From: Actinoplanes sp. DH11
GTDB lineage: Bacteria; Actinomycetota; Actinomycetes; Mycobacteriales; Micromonosporaceae
Length of the DNA stretch: 64,000 nt
Direction of reading: 5' to 3'
Assembly: GCF_020873875.1 (NCBI RefSeq)
Contig: NZ_JAHWGU010000004.1
Coordinates: forward strand, 124,001-188,000
Part shown: piece by piece, positions 1 through 8,535 of the stretch
Position numbering within the stretch: the stretch's first letter is position 1
How the letters are laid out: every line of letters starts with the position of its first letter
The notes under the pieces: model-generated
What the model was told of the DNA's origin: nothing
The model's database searches: none
What the model saw: the letters and a program-made list of their open reading frames with translations, nothing else
Made by a program: the position numbers and the translations under genes

Positions 1-102
1 ATGCTTCCCGACGGCCCACCGCAGCCGGCGAGGAGACCTTCCCGCTACCCGATGATCATCCCCAGCCGGGGACTGCCCGGTCACTTGCCCCGGCACGACT
101 GA
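1..102 (+). CDS. possible C-terminal tail of a gene cut by the window edge
   Basis: Frame 1 is open from the first base to a TGA at 100-102, giving about 33 Pro/Arg-rich residues with high GC at third codon positions. This would fit the end of a gene that starts left of the window. The piece is too short to identify and could be chance. Confidence 0.2.
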   Translation: MLPDGPPQPARRPSRYPMIIPSRGLPGHLPRHD

Positions 103-175
103 CCGCCCCGGGCACCCACGATCAGGGGTGTTGTCACCGGTCCAGGTAGCACCGGACGCGCCGCCCATGGCGAGA

Positions 176-252
176 TGTTGATCTGCTAGCGCTACGAAAT
201 CGCTGTGATCAAGGGGTCTGAACCGCGATTTCGCACCGCTAGCAGATCAACA
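176..252. repeat. 77-bp palindromic repeat, family A, copy 1
   Basis: Arms of 28 bases begin TGTTGATCTGCTAGCG and end CGCTAGCAGATCAACA, around a 21-base centre. The inner parts of the arms carry two mismatches in this copy. Two further 77-bp copies lie at 21057-21133 and 61602-61678, all between genes. Confidence 0.92.
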
Positions 253-641
253 CTGCCCGCCGGCCCAACGCAGCCGACCGCGGCCACTCGTCCAGGCACC
301 GCCACCAGAGCCAAGGGCAAGCAACACCACGCCGCACCCCTCCGCCTCACCGGCCGCCCCATCACCATCCAGCGCGCCACGCTCCGCAACCTTCCACCAG
401 CGCAAACCGGACAGAAAGAGTCAACGCCGCCTGCTCGAAAAGCCCATAGGGCCACTCCCCGAGCAGCAGGCGAAGTGGCCGAGACCACCGAAGCCAACAA
501 AGCCCAGGAGGTCGCGAAGCCGGACCGCCGGAAAGGCACGAATGTCCGGAAAGGCGGGACCCCCGGAAAGGCATGAGCGGCCGGGAGGCAAGCGAGCCGC
601 CGATTCCCAGCCACTCCAGCCCCGAACCCCCGCGATCGCCG

Positions 642-714
642 CCGGTGAGATGGCGCTCGGTTTTCCGACGCCGCGGGGTTTGCGGTGCCGGAAAACCGAG
701 TGTCATCTCACCGG
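642..714. repeat. 26-bp-stem hairpin, family B, copy 1 (downstream of hemQ)
   Basis: Arms 642-667 and 689-714 are complementary except for two G/T-type positions. The 21-base loop contains CGCAAACCCCGCGG on the minus strand. It follows the hemQ stop after a tail that resembles the sequence after folD. Compared with the copy at 20841-20915, five stem positions differ in both arms while staying paired. It may serve as a terminator or stable 3' end for hemQ, or be part of a repeat element. Confidence 0.85.
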
Positions 715-769
715 TTAAAAGGCGATCGCCGCGGAGCGAAGCGAAGCCAGCCAGCTCGAGCCAGCCAGC

Positions 770-1474
770 TCAGGGCAGAGCCCCCACCAGCTCGCCCACC
801 GACCGCCGCCGCCCCGTGTAGAACGGCACCTCTTCCCGGACATGCCGCCGCGCCCCCGAAGCCCGCAGGTCACGCATCAGATCCACGATCCGGTGCAGTT
901 CGTCGGCCTCGAACGCGAGCATCCACTCGTAATCGCCGAGCGCGAACGACGCGACCGTGTTGGCGCGGACGTCCGGGTAGGGCCGGGCCATCCGGCCGTG
1001 TTCGGCGAGCAGCTGGCGGCGTTCCTCGTCGGGCAGCAGGTACCACTCGTAGGAGCGGACGAACGGGTAGACGCAGATGTAGGGCCGGGCTTCTTCGCCG
1101 GCCAGGAACGCCGGCAGGTGGCTGCGGTTGAACTCGGCGGGCCGGTGCAGCGCCATCTGGGACCAGACCGGCTCCAGGTGCCGGCCGAACCCGGTGCGGC
1201 GGAACAGCCCGTAGGCGTCCTGCAGCGCGTCCGGCGAGCTGGAGTGCCACCAGATCATCACGTCGGCGTCGGCGCGCAGGCCGGACACGTCGTAGGTGCC
1301 GCGGATCGTCACGTCTTTGCTTTCGAGCTGCTCGAAGAGCTGCTCGACCTCGCCGGCCAGGTCGTCGCGGAGCGCCGGCAGCGGTGACGAGGCCCGGAAC
1401 ACCGACCACATCGTGTAGCGGATGGTCGCGTTCAGCTCCTTGATCCGCGCCGCGTTGGTCTGCTGCTCACTCAT
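770..1474 (-). CDS. hemQ: coproheme decarboxylase (HemQ/ChdC)
   Basis: This is the last enzyme of the coproporphyrin-dependent haem pathway; it oxidatively decarboxylates coproheme III to haem b in the cytoplasm. The 234-residue chlorite-dismutase-fold protein carries the motif [16 protein letters not shown] and the segment [15 protein letters not shown], the region that holds the haem-ligand histidine in the family. Its start overlaps the hemY stop by four bases (ATGA), so the two are probably translationally coupled. It is third in the operon hemE-hemY-hemQ. The stop codon lies inside the tail of the family B hairpin element. Confidence 0.95.
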   Translation of the reverse strand: MSEQQTNAARIKELNATIRYTMWSVFRASSPLPALRDDLAGEVEQLFEQLESKDVTIRGTYDVSGLRADADVMIWWHSSSPDALQDAYGLFRRTGFGRHLEPVWSQMALHRPAEFNRSHLPAFLAGEEARPYICVYPFVRSYEWYLLPDEERRQLLAEHGRMARPYPDVRANTVASFALGDYEWMLAFEADELHRIVDLMRDLRASGARRHVREEVPFYTGRRRSVGELVGALP

Positions 1475-2871
1475 GCTTCCTCCAGATACTTGCTTACCTC
1501 GTCTGCCGCACGTTCACCACTGGCCACGCAGACCGGGATGCCGACGCCGTCGAACGCCGCGCCGGCCAGCGCCAGCCCGGGCGGCAGCGCGGCCCGGGCC
1601 CGCACGATCCGGTCGGCGTGCCCCGGCGCGTACTGCGGGAGCGCGCCGCCCCACCGTTGCACCCAGGAGGCGGCCGGCGCCGGCAGGTCCACCCCGGCCA
1701 GTTCGCTCAGTTCCCGGTGGGCGCGGGCGAGGAGGGCGGCGTCGTCGAGTTGCAGGCGCTCCTCCTCACCGGCCCGGCCCAGCGAGGCGCGCACGATCAC
1801 CGGGCCGGACGGCCGGTCCAGGTGCGGCCATTTGCGGGTGAAGAAGGTGGCCGCCTTGACGAGCGTGCCCTCGCCCGGCGGGACCAGGAAGCCGGAGAGC
1901 TCGGGCAGGGACGTGCCGGGGGGCAGCGCCAGCCCGGCCAGTGCGACGCTCGCGTAGGTCAGATCGGCGACCTCGTGCGCCGTCTCCGGTGCCGCCCCGG
2001 CCAGCAGCCGGGCCGCCGGCTTCGCCGGGACTGCCAGGACCACGGCGTCGACGTCGGCGGTCTGCGGGTAGGGCGCCGGACCGAGCACCAGATGCCAGCC
2101 CGCGGGGGTACGGGTGAGTTCCCGCACCGGCAGCCCCAGGTTGATCCGCGCGCCACTGGCCGACGCGGCGGCCGACACCAGACGGCTCATCCCGCCGTCG
2201 ACGGCCGCGAAGACGGGCTGCCCGGGGACCCGCCGGGACCGGGCCTGCGCTGCGCGCACCGCGTCACGCAACGTGTGTTCGGTCTCGGCCGCCAGGGCCA
2301 GCTGCGGCATCGTCACCCGCAGCGACAGCTGGTCGGCCCGGCCCGCGTAGACGCCGCCGAGCATCGGGTCGACGAGCCGGTCCACGACCTCGGCGCCGTA
2401 CCGGGACCGCACCAGCGCACCCACCGCGACGTCCGCACCGGGCGCCAGCAGCGGCCGGCCGTCGTCGGTGTCGGCGCCGGCGTCCGGCAAGGCCACGCCG
2501 TCCAGCGTGGAGAGGTCGCCGGGGACGCCGACGAGGGTGCCGGCGGGGATCGGGGTGAGCCGGCCGCCGATGGCCAGCGCGGCCGGCTGCCTGGCCGGGT
2601 GGACCAGCGCGTCGCCGAGCCCGAGCCGCCGGGCCAGCGACACCGCCGCCGACTCGGCGCCGTCCGCGCCACTGTTCAGGAACGACTCGGCGCCCCGCTC
2701 GACCGCGAGCCCGCCCAGGTCACCGGTGCGCAGTTTGCCGCCGAGGGCGTCGCCCTGCTCGTACACGGTGATCTCGGCACCCGCGGGGAGCCGGTCGCGC
2801 AGCCGCACGGCGGCCGCCAAGCCGGCGATGCCACCACCGATGACCGCGATCCGCTTCCGCACGCCTTTCAC
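1471..2871 (-). CDS. hemY: coproporphyrinogen III oxidase (HemY/CgoX type)
   Basis: This FAD-dependent flavoprotein oxidises coproporphyrinogen III to coproporphyrin III in the Gram-positive pathway; older annotation calls it protoporphyrinogen oxidase. Its 466 residues open with the dinucleotide-binding motif [16 protein letters not shown], followed by [13 protein letters not shown] and ERGAESFL, typical of the amine-oxidase fold. No signal peptide or obvious membrane segment is seen. It sits between hemE (99-bp gap) and hemQ (4-bp overlap). The Gram-positive function rather than true PPO activity is inferred from the adjacent hemQ. Confidence 0.93.
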   Translation of the reverse strand: MKGVRKRIAVIGGGIAGLAAAVRLRDRLPAGAEITVYEQGDALGGKLRTGDLGGLAVERGAESFLNSGADGAESAAVSLARRLGLGDALVHPARQPAALAIGGRLTPIPAGTLVGVPGDLSTLDGVALPDAGADTDDGRPLLAPGADVAVGALVRSRYGAEVVDRLVDPMLGGVYAGRADQLSLRVTMPQLALAAETEHTLRDAVRAAQARSRRVPGQPVFAAVDGGMSRLVSAAASASGARINLGLPVRELTRTPAGWHLVLGPAPYPQTADVDAVVLAVPAKPAARLLAGAAPETAHEVADLTYASVALAGLALPPGTSLPELSGFLVPPGEGTLVKAATFFTRKWPHLDRPSGPVIVRASLGRAGEEERLQLDDAALLARAHRELSELAGVDLPAPAASWVQRWGGALPQYAPGHADRIVRARAALPPGLALAGAAFDGVGIPVCVASGERAADEVSKYLEEA

Positions 2872-2886
2872 ACTCCCAGGTCTGAC

Positions 2887-2908
2887 GACCCCCGCCCGTC
2901 CGGGGGTC
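2887..2908 (-). terminator. hairpin between hemE and hemY
   Basis: An 8-bp perfect stem (GACCCCCG/CGGGGGTC) with a 6-base loop lies in the hemE-hemY gap. No T-run follows it on the minus strand, so it may be a partial terminator or an mRNA-stabilising or processing site within the operon. Confidence 0.4.
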
Positions 2909-2969
2909 AGCCGCTGTGACGCGAGTTCCAGGCCGGTGTCCCGCCGGGCCGGGGCTCAAGGTCCCGGCC

Positions 2970-4004
2970 TCAGCGGGCCGACACCTCGTGCACCAGCGCG
3001 ACCAGGCGGGTCAGGATGTCCGGGTCGGTCTCCGGCATGACGCCGTGCCCGAGGTTGAAGACGTGCCCCGGCGCGGCGGCGCCCTGTGCCAGCACCCGCC
3101 GGGCTTCCCGTTCCACGGTCTCCCAGCCGGCGAAGAGGACGGCCGGGTCCAGGTTGCCCTGCACCGCGCGGTCCGGGCCGATCCGCTTGGTGGCCACGTC
3201 CAGCGGGGTGCGCCAGTCGACGCCGACCACGTCCGCGCCGGCCTCGCCCATCGCCTCGAGCAGCACCGCGGTGCCGACCCCGAAGTGGATCCGCGGGACG
3301 CCGGCGTCGGCGAGGCCACCGAGGACCGCGGCCGAGTGCGGCATCACGTACTCCCGGTAGTCGGCCTCGGAGAGCGCGCCGGCCCACGAGTCGAAGAGCT
3401 GGACCGCGCTCACCCCGGCCTCGATCTGGGTCCGGAGGAACGTGTGTGTGATGCCGGCGAGCCGTTCGAGCAGGGCGTGCCAGAGGTCGGGGGCCCCGTA
3501 CATCATCGCCTTGGTCTTCAGGTAGGTCCGCGAGGGACCGCCCTCGATCAGGTAGCTGGCCAGCGTGAAGGGCGCACCGGCGAAACCGATGAGCGGCGTG
3601 CTGCCGAGTTCGGCGACGAGCAGCCGCACCGACTCGGCGACGAAGTCCACGTCCGCCGGGGTGATCGGGCGCAGCCGTTCCAGGTCGGCGGCCGTGCGCA
3701 CCGGCTCGGCCACCACCGGGCCGGTGCCGGCCACGATGTCCAGGTCGATCCCGGCCGCGGCGACCGGCACCACGATGTCGCTGAAGAGGATCGCCGCGTC
3801 GACGCCGTGCCGCCGCACCGGCTGCAGTGTGATCTCGGTGACCAGGTCGGGCCGGCGGCACGACTCGAGCATGCCGATCCCTGCACGGATCTTGCGGTAC
3901 TCGGGCAGCGAACGCCCGGCCTGCCGCATGAACCAGACCGGCGTGTGCGGGCCGGGAAGGCCGCGACACGCCCGGACAAAGGGGGAATCCTGGAGAACCG
4001 TCAC
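2970..4004 (-). CDS. hemE: uroporphyrinogen decarboxylase
   Basis: The enzyme removes four carboxyl groups from uroporphyrinogen III to give coproporphyrinogen III. The N-terminal signature [16 protein letters not shown] is intact, as are [12 protein letters not shown] and [13 protein letters not shown]. The frame stays open far upstream, but family comparison places the start at the GTG at 4004 ([15 protein letters not shown]), giving 344 residues, the usual length. No clear Shine-Dalgarno precedes this GTG, so the transcript may be leaderless. It is first in the hem operon and diverges from the DUF3000 gene across about 80 bp. Confidence 0.95.
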   Translation of the reverse strand: MTVLQDSPFVRACRGLPGPHTPVWFMRQAGRSLPEYRKIRAGIGMLESCRRPDLVTEITLQPVRRHGVDAAILFSDIVVPVAAAGIDLDIVAGTGPVVAEPVRTAADLERLRPITPADVDFVAESVRLLVAELGSTPLIGFAGAPFTLASYLIEGGPSRTYLKTKAMMYGAPDLWHALLERLAGITHTFLRTQIEAGVSAVQLFDSWAGALSEADYREYVMPHSAAVLGGLADAGVPRIHFGVGTAVLLEAMGEAGADVVGVDWRTPLDVATKRIGPDRAVQGNLDPAVLFAGWETVEREARRVLAQGAAAPGHVFNLGHGVMPETDPDILTRLVALVHEVSAR

Positions 4005-4085
4005 CGAGCCATGGTGCCACGTGAGTGAACCGCTCCGGCGGCGCGCCGAGCACTGCGGATCGTGAGATCGGCTTAGTCTGCCTTC

Positions 4086-4658
4086 ATGGCGTCCCCCGCA
4101 GCTGAACCCGAGGCGTTCACCCGCGCCGTCGCCGGGTTGCGCGTGGACTCGCCGTGGTCGGAGATCCTCCTCGAGGAGATCACCCCACCGCAGCGCCTGG
4201 CGCCGTACGCGTTCGCGCTCAGCGCCACCGTGCTGCGTGGCGGTGAGGAGGTGGCGAGCGGGCGGCTGATCCTGCTGCACGAGCCGGCCGGCCACGAGGC
4301 GTGGCGCGGCGATCTGCGCCTGGTCACGCTGATCACCGCGGAGCTGGAGGCCGACCTGGCCACCGACCCGCTGCTGCCGGCGGTGGCGTGGACCTGGCTG
4401 ACCGACGGGCTGGAGCACTACGCGGCGGCGTGCACGGCGATCGGCGGCACGGTGACACAGACTGCCTCGACCCGTTTCGGTGAGCTGGCCGGTCCGGCGC
4501 CGACCGCGGATCTGGAGGTGCGTGCCTCGTGGACGCCGACCTCCGACGACTTCGGCGCGCACCTGCGGGGCTGGTGCGCGATGCTCGCCTCGACCGCGGG
4601 TCTGCCGCCGCCCGGCGTGTCTTCCCTCAGCGACCGGCACCGGGCCCCGGCGGGCTGA
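4086..4658 (+). CDS. DUF3000 family protein
   Basis: A 190-residue cytoplasmic protein of the actinobacterial DUF3000 family, recognised by the N-terminal stretch around [21 protein letters not shown]. No catalytic motif or membrane segment is visible. In actinobacteria the family commonly lies between hemE and the RNase D gene, as here, but its function is unknown. It diverges from hemE and converges on the protease gene. Confidence 0.85.
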   Translation: MASPAAEPEAFTRAVAGLRVDSPWSEILLEEITPPQRLAPYAFALSATVLRGGEEVASGRLILLHEPAGHEAWRGDLRLVTLITAELEADLATDPLLPAVAWTWLTDGLEHYAAACTAIGGTVTQTASTRFGELAGPAPTADLEVRASWTPTSDDFGAHLRGWCAMLASTAGLPPPGVSSLSDRHRAPAG

Positions 4659-4740
4659 CCGCCGAGCCCGGCCCTGCTTGCCGCCGCGCGGGCTCTGCTT
4701 GCCGCCGGGCCGGCTGTGTGCGCCGCCGGCGGCGTGTCGT
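4659..4740. terminator. GC-rich convergent gap with inverted and direct repeats
   Basis: Between two converging genes lie a 7-bp inverted repeat (GAGCCCG at 4664, CGGGCTC at 4689), a 13-bp direct repeat CTGCTTGCCGCCG (4674 and 4695) and the palindrome CGCCGCCGGCGGCG near 4721. They may end transcription from both sides. There is no T-run. Confidence 0.4.
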
Positions 4741-5760
4741 TCAGCCCTTGCCGCAGGCGCCGAGTGTCTGGCAGGCGGTGTCGATCGGGATGGCCAGGCC
4801 GATGCCCTCGGCGTCGCGCGCCTTGGCGGTGGCGATGCCCACCACCTGCTTGCTCGTGTTGACCACCGGGCCACCGGAGTTGCCCGGGTTGATCGGCGCG
4901 TCGAACTGGATCGTCGGGCCGTCCGCATCGTCCGGCCGGAACGCGCTGATCACACCGGTGGTCACCGAGTCGTCGAGTCCGAGGGGCGCGCCCACGACGA
5001 CCACCTGCTGACCCGGCCTGACGTCCTTCGTGGCGACCCCGATGCTCTTGACCTCGCGCTCGGTCCGCAGCAGCGCCAGGTCCTTGCCCGCGCTCACCTT
5101 GACCACCGTGGCCTCGATCCGGGTGTTCCCGCGTTCCAGGGACACCTCACGCTCGCCGCTCTCGAACGTGTCCTCGATGACGTGGTAGTTCGTGAAGAGG
5201 TTGGTCCGCCCGTCGTCGGTCTGCCCGACCGCGAACGCGGTGCCGGTGAACTCGCCGGCCCGGACCCGGAAGACGCTGGGCAGCACGGACGCCGCGATCC
5301 CCTCCGGGTCGAAGACCGTGGCCAGCTGCTTCTCCAGCTCCTGGCTCCGGCCCTGCTCGGCGGTGACCGCGGAGGCCAGGTCGGCGCTGGTGCGGATCAT
5401 GCCCTCGACCCGGAAGGCCTGCCAGGCGGAGACGGCGAGCAGGGCGGCGACCAGGCCGATGACCACCAGGCGGCCGCGGCCGCGGCGCCCGGCCGGGCCG
5501 GCGGGCGCGGCCGGGTCCGGATAACCCTGCCGGGCCGGGTCGGGGTAGGCCTGCGGGGCGGGTTCGTGGAAGGCCGGCGCCGGCTCGTAGGCGGGCTGCT
5601 GCGGGTACCACTGCTGCTGTTGCTGCTGCTCCCACTGCCGCTCTTGCGCCCACTGCTGTTCCTGGAACCACTGCTGCTGTTCCGGTGCCGCCCAGTCCTG
5701 CCTGCCGCCCGGCCGCTGATAGCCGTCGGCGGGCGTGAAGGGTTCGTATCCTGGGCTCAT
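4741..5760 (-). CDS. membrane-anchored trypsin-like serine protease (HtrA/DegP type, no PDZ)
   Basis: A 339-residue protein. The start at 5760 is supported by AGGAGG about ten bases upstream (5770-5775 on the plus strand). Residues 1-95 form a Gln/Pro/Tyr-rich cytosolic tail, with one membrane helix at about 97-115. The rest, predicted outside the cell, is a protease domain with the triad H193 (TNYHVIE), D227 (GKDLALL) and S295 ([10 protein letters not shown]). No PDZ domain follows, so the chain is shorter than classical HtrA. It probably acts in envelope protein quality control. It diverges from the RNase D gene. Confidence 0.88.
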   Translation of the reverse strand: MSPGYEPFTPADGYQRPGGRQDWAAPEQQQWFQEQQWAQERQWEQQQQQQWYPQQPAYEPAPAFHEPAPQAYPDPARQGYPDPAAPAGPAGRRGRGRLVVIGLVAALLAVSAWQAFRVEGMIRTSADLASAVTAEQGRSQELEKQLATVFDPEGIAASVLPSVFRVRAGEFTGTAFAVGQTDDGRTNLFTNYHVIEDTFESGEREVSLERGNTRIEATVVKVSAGKDLALLRTEREVKSIGVATKDVRPGQQVVVVGAPLGLDDSVTTGVISAFRPDDADGPTIQFDAPINPGNSGGPVVNTSKQVVGIATAKARDAEGIGLAIPIDTACQTLGACGKG

Positions 5761-5908
5761 CCGGCGCGGCCTCCTGGAGTCTTCGGCGCTGCGAAGGGTG
5801 ATACGCACCGGAACGCCCAGCGGTTGAAGGTCTTCTCCTTAGATCGAGAAATGACGCGCCGGACCCCGGCTGCGCACCGCAAGGGTGCTACCCCCGTACG
5901 GTTACGGA

Positions 5909-7213
5909 GTGACCGACGAAGCACCCCTGCGCCGTCGGGACTCGCCGGACACAGCAGGGGACGGACCGCACGCAGTGCCGCCCGACCCGAATTCTGGCGG
6001 TCCCGAGGCAATTCCGCTCACCGCGCCCCGCGACGGAACCCCGCGTCCGGTGGAGACCGCGGCCGAATTGGCCGAGGTGGTCTCCCGGATGGCGGCCGGC
6101 ACCGGGCCGGTGGCCGTGGACGCCGAACGCGCCTCCGGCTACCGCTACACCCAGCGCGCCTACCTGGTGCAACTGCGCCGCGCCGGCGCCGGCACCACGC
6201 TCATCGACCCGCTGCCCCTGGACGACCTGCGCACGCTCGACGCCGCGCTGGCCGACACCGAGTGGGTGCTGCACGCCGCCAGCCAGGACCTGCCCTGCCT
6301 GGCCGAGCTGGGGTTCCGGCCGCGCCGGCTGTTCGACACCGAGCTGGCCGCACGGCTGGCCGGTTTCGAACGGGTCGGGCTGGCCGCGCTGACCGAGCAG
6401 CTGCTCGGTTACTCCCTGGAGAAGCACCACTCGGCCGCGGACTGGTCGACCCGTCCGCTGCCGGACTCCTGGCTCACCTATGCCGCGCTCGACGTGGAGC
6501 TGCTCACCGATCTGCGTGACCTGCTCGCCGCCGAACTGGACCGGCAGGGCAAGACCGCGTGGGCCGCCGAGGAGTTCGCCGCGCTGGTGGCGAGCGCGGA
6601 CCGGCCGCCCCGGGTCCGTCCCGATCCGTGGCGGCGCACGTCCGGCATCCACCGGGTGCGTGGCGCGCGGGCGCAGTCGCGGGTGCGCGCGTTGTGGTAC
6701 GCCCGGGACGGCGTCGCTGCCCGGCGTGACTCGGCTCCCGGCCGGGTGCTGCCGGACTCGGCGATCGTGGCGGCGGCCGAGGCCGATCCGAAGGACGAGC
6801 GGACTCTGCTCGGCATCGCCGGTTTCGGTGGCCGGTCGGTGCGCCGGCTGGCCCGCATCTGGCTGGACGCGCTGGACCAGGCCCGGGCGCTGCCCGACGA
6901 CGCCCTGCCGGTCAACCAGCCGGTCGAGGGGCCGCCGCCCCCGCACCGCTGGGCCGAGCGCGACCCGATCGCCGCGGCCCGCCTGGCGCGCTGCCGGCAG
7001 GTCGTGGTGGGCACCGCCGAGCAGCACAACCTGCCGCCGGAGAACCTGATCAGCCCGGACTTCATCCGCCGGCTGGCCTGGTCGCCGCCGGATGAGGTGT
7101 CGCCGCAGACGGTCGGTGACACGCTGCGCGGTTTCGGCGCCCGCAACTGGCAGATCGGGTTGATCGCCGACCAGCTCGCCGAGGCCCTGCCCGCCCCCGA
7201 CTCCACCGTCTGA
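5909..7213 (+). CDS. rnd: ribonuclease D-like 3'-5' exonuclease with HRDC domain
   Basis: A DEDD-family exonuclease expected to trim RNA 3' ends. From the chosen GTG at 5909 (VTDEAPLRRRDSP, 434 residues) the catalytic acids are D71 and E73 (VAVDAERA), D127 (ASQDLP) and D195 with Y191 (YAALDVELL). An HRDC-like helical region follows at about 215-300, then a C-terminal helical extension. An in-frame GTG at 5885 is an alternative start; neither has a strong ribosome site. Confidence 0.88.
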   Translation: MTDEAPLRRRDSPDTAGDGPHAVPPDPNSGGPEAIPLTAPRDGTPRPVETAAELAEVVSRMAAGTGPVAVDAERASGYRYTQRAYLVQLRRAGAGTTLIDPLPLDDLRTLDAALADTEWVLHAASQDLPCLAELGFRPRRLFDTELAARLAGFERVGLAALTEQLLGYSLEKHHSAADWSTRPLPDSWLTYAALDVELLTDLRDLLAAELDRQGKTAWAAEEFAALVASADRPPRVRPDPWRRTSGIHRVRGARAQSRVRALWYARDGVAARRDSAPGRVLPDSAIVAAAEADPKDERTLLGIAGFGGRSVRRLARIWLDALDQARALPDDALPVNQPVEGPPPPHRWAERDPIAAARLARCRQVVVGTAEQHNLPPENLISPDFIRRLAWSPPDEVSPQTVGDTLRGFGARNWQIGLIADQLAEALPAPDSTV

Positions 7214-7277
7214 GCAGACCACCCGGGAACGCGCCGGAAACAGGGCTGTGACGTTTTCGCGATGCGGTGGCACCCTC

Positions 7278-7296
7278 TAGTTACCGGCGAGTAGCA
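7278..7296 (+). promoter_or_regulatory. possible operator upstream of the beta-oxidation operon
   Basis: The imperfect palindrome CTAGTTACCGGCGAGTAGC lies about 45 bases before the thiolase start. It could bind a TetR- or GntR-type fatty-acid regulator. This rests on position and partial symmetry only. Confidence 0.3.
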
Positions 7297-7338
7297 TGCG
7301 TTGCACGCTTAGGGTTCACGCCCGCAAGGAGGCTTGCT

Positions 7339-8535
7339 GTGCCCCGTGAAGTACGCGAGGTCGTCTTCGTCGACGGCGTCCGCACCCCGTTCGGCAAGGC
7401 GGGCGGCATGTATGCCGAGACCCGCGCCGACGACCTGGTGATCCGCTGCATCCGAGAGCTGATTCGGCGGAACCCCCAGCTCCCGACCGACCGGGTGGAC
7501 GAGGTCGCGATCGCGGCCACCACCCAGACCGGTGACCAGGGCCTGACGATCGGCCGCACGGCCGCGCTGCTGTCCGGCCTGCCGAAGACCGTGCCCGGTT
7601 ACGCGATCGACCGGATGTGCGCGGGCGCGATGACCGCCGTGACGAACGTTGCCGGCGGCATCGCGATGGGCGCGTACGACATCGCGATCGCCGGCGGTGT
7701 CGAGCACATGGGCCGGCACCCGATGGGCGAGGGCGTCGACCCGAACCCGCGGATCCTGGCCGAGAAGCTGGTCGACCCGTCCGCCCTGGTGATGGGCTCC
7801 ACCGCCGAGAACCTGCACGACCGGCTGCCGCACATCACCAAGGAGCGCACCGACGCGTACGCCCTGAACTCGCAGCTCAAGACCGCCAAGGCGTACGCCA
7901 ACGGTAAGCTGCAGCCGGACATGGTGCCGGTGGCGACCCGCAGCGCCGAGCTGGGCTGGGGCCTGGCGACCGTGGACGAGGCGCCGCGCGAGACCTCGAT
8001 GGAGAAGCTCGCCACCCTGAAGACGCCGTTCCGCCCGCACGGCAAGATCACCGCGGGCAACGCCGCGGGCCTGAACGACGGCGCGACCGCGGCCGTCCTG
8101 GCCGACGAAGCGACCGCCCGTGAGCTGGGCCTGCCGGTCGCGATGCGGCTGGTCTCCTACGCCTACGTCGGCGTCGAGCCGGAGATCATGGGGTACGGCC
8201 CGATCCCGTCGACCGAGAAGGCCCTGAAGAAGGCCGGTCTCACCATCGACGACATCGGCCTGTTCGAGCTGAACGAGGCCTTCGCCGTCCAGGTGCTCGC
8301 CCTCCTCGACCACTACGGCATCGCCGACGACGACCCGCGGGTCAACCCGTGGGGCGGCGCGATCGCCGTCGGTCACCCGCTCGCCTCCTCCGGCGTGCGT
8401 CTCATGACGCAGCTGGCCCGGCACTTCGAGGAGCACCCCGAGGTGCGGTACGGCATGAACGCCATGTGCATCGGCATCGGCATGGGCGGCACCGTCATCT
8501 GGGAGAACCCGAACTGGGAAGGCTTCGCGAAGTGA
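7339..8535 (+). CDS. fadA: acetyl-CoA acyltransferase (thiolase, FadA-like)
   Basis: It catalyses the last step of fatty-acid beta-oxidation, cleaving 3-ketoacyl-CoA to acetyl-CoA and a shortened acyl-CoA. The GTG at 7339 has AAGGAGG seven bases ahead and gives 398 residues, the normal length. The active-site residues are C94 (DRMCAGAM), H346 (AVGHPLASSG) and C377 (NAMCIGIGMGG). Its stop overlaps the start of the next gene (GTGA), so the two subunits of the trifunctional-type complex are likely co-translated. Confidence 0.95.
   Translation: MPREVREVVFVDGVRTPFGKAGGMYAETRADDLVIRCIRELIRRNPQLPTDRVDEVAIAATTQTGDQGLTIGRTAALLSGLPKTVPGYAIDRMCAGAMTAVTNVAGGIAMGAYDIAIAGGVEHMGRHPMGEGVDPNPRILAEKLVDPSALVMGSTAENLHDRLPHITKERTDAYALNSQLKTAKAYANGKLQPDMVPVATRSAELGWGLATVDEAPRETSMEKLATLKTPFRPHGKITAGNAAGLNDGATAAVLADEATARELGLPVAMRLVSYAYVGVEPEIMGYGPIPSTEKALKKAGLTIDDIGLFELNEAFAVQVLALLDHYGIADDDPRVNPWGGAIAVGHPLASSGVRLMTQLARHFEEHPEVRYGMNAMCIGIGMGGTVIWENPNWEGFAK

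Larger units (their letters stand above)
103..769. other. gene-free region with composite hairpin element, copy 1
   Basis: No convincing gene lies here; the open frames present begin inside the palindrome or run antisense and lack family resemblance. The stretch holds the 77-bp palindrome (176-252), three copies of the decamer CCGGAAAGGC at 528, 546 and 563, the 26-bp-stem hairpin (642-714), and a GC-rich tail (715-775) running into the hemQ stop codon. Read on the minus strand, much of 253-641 aligns in patches with the spacer at 20916-21056, so the whole block looks like one longer element, here about 250 bp longer than the second copy. Confidence 0.7.

Noticed and set aside
205..576. 123-residue open frame on the plus strand
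   Set aside because: It begins inside palindrome A, has no family resemblance and runs through the composite repeat element.
2970..4928. 652-residue hemE frame with long N-terminal extension
   Set aside because: The extension is antisense to the DUF3000 gene; family length and the start motif fit the GTG at 4004.
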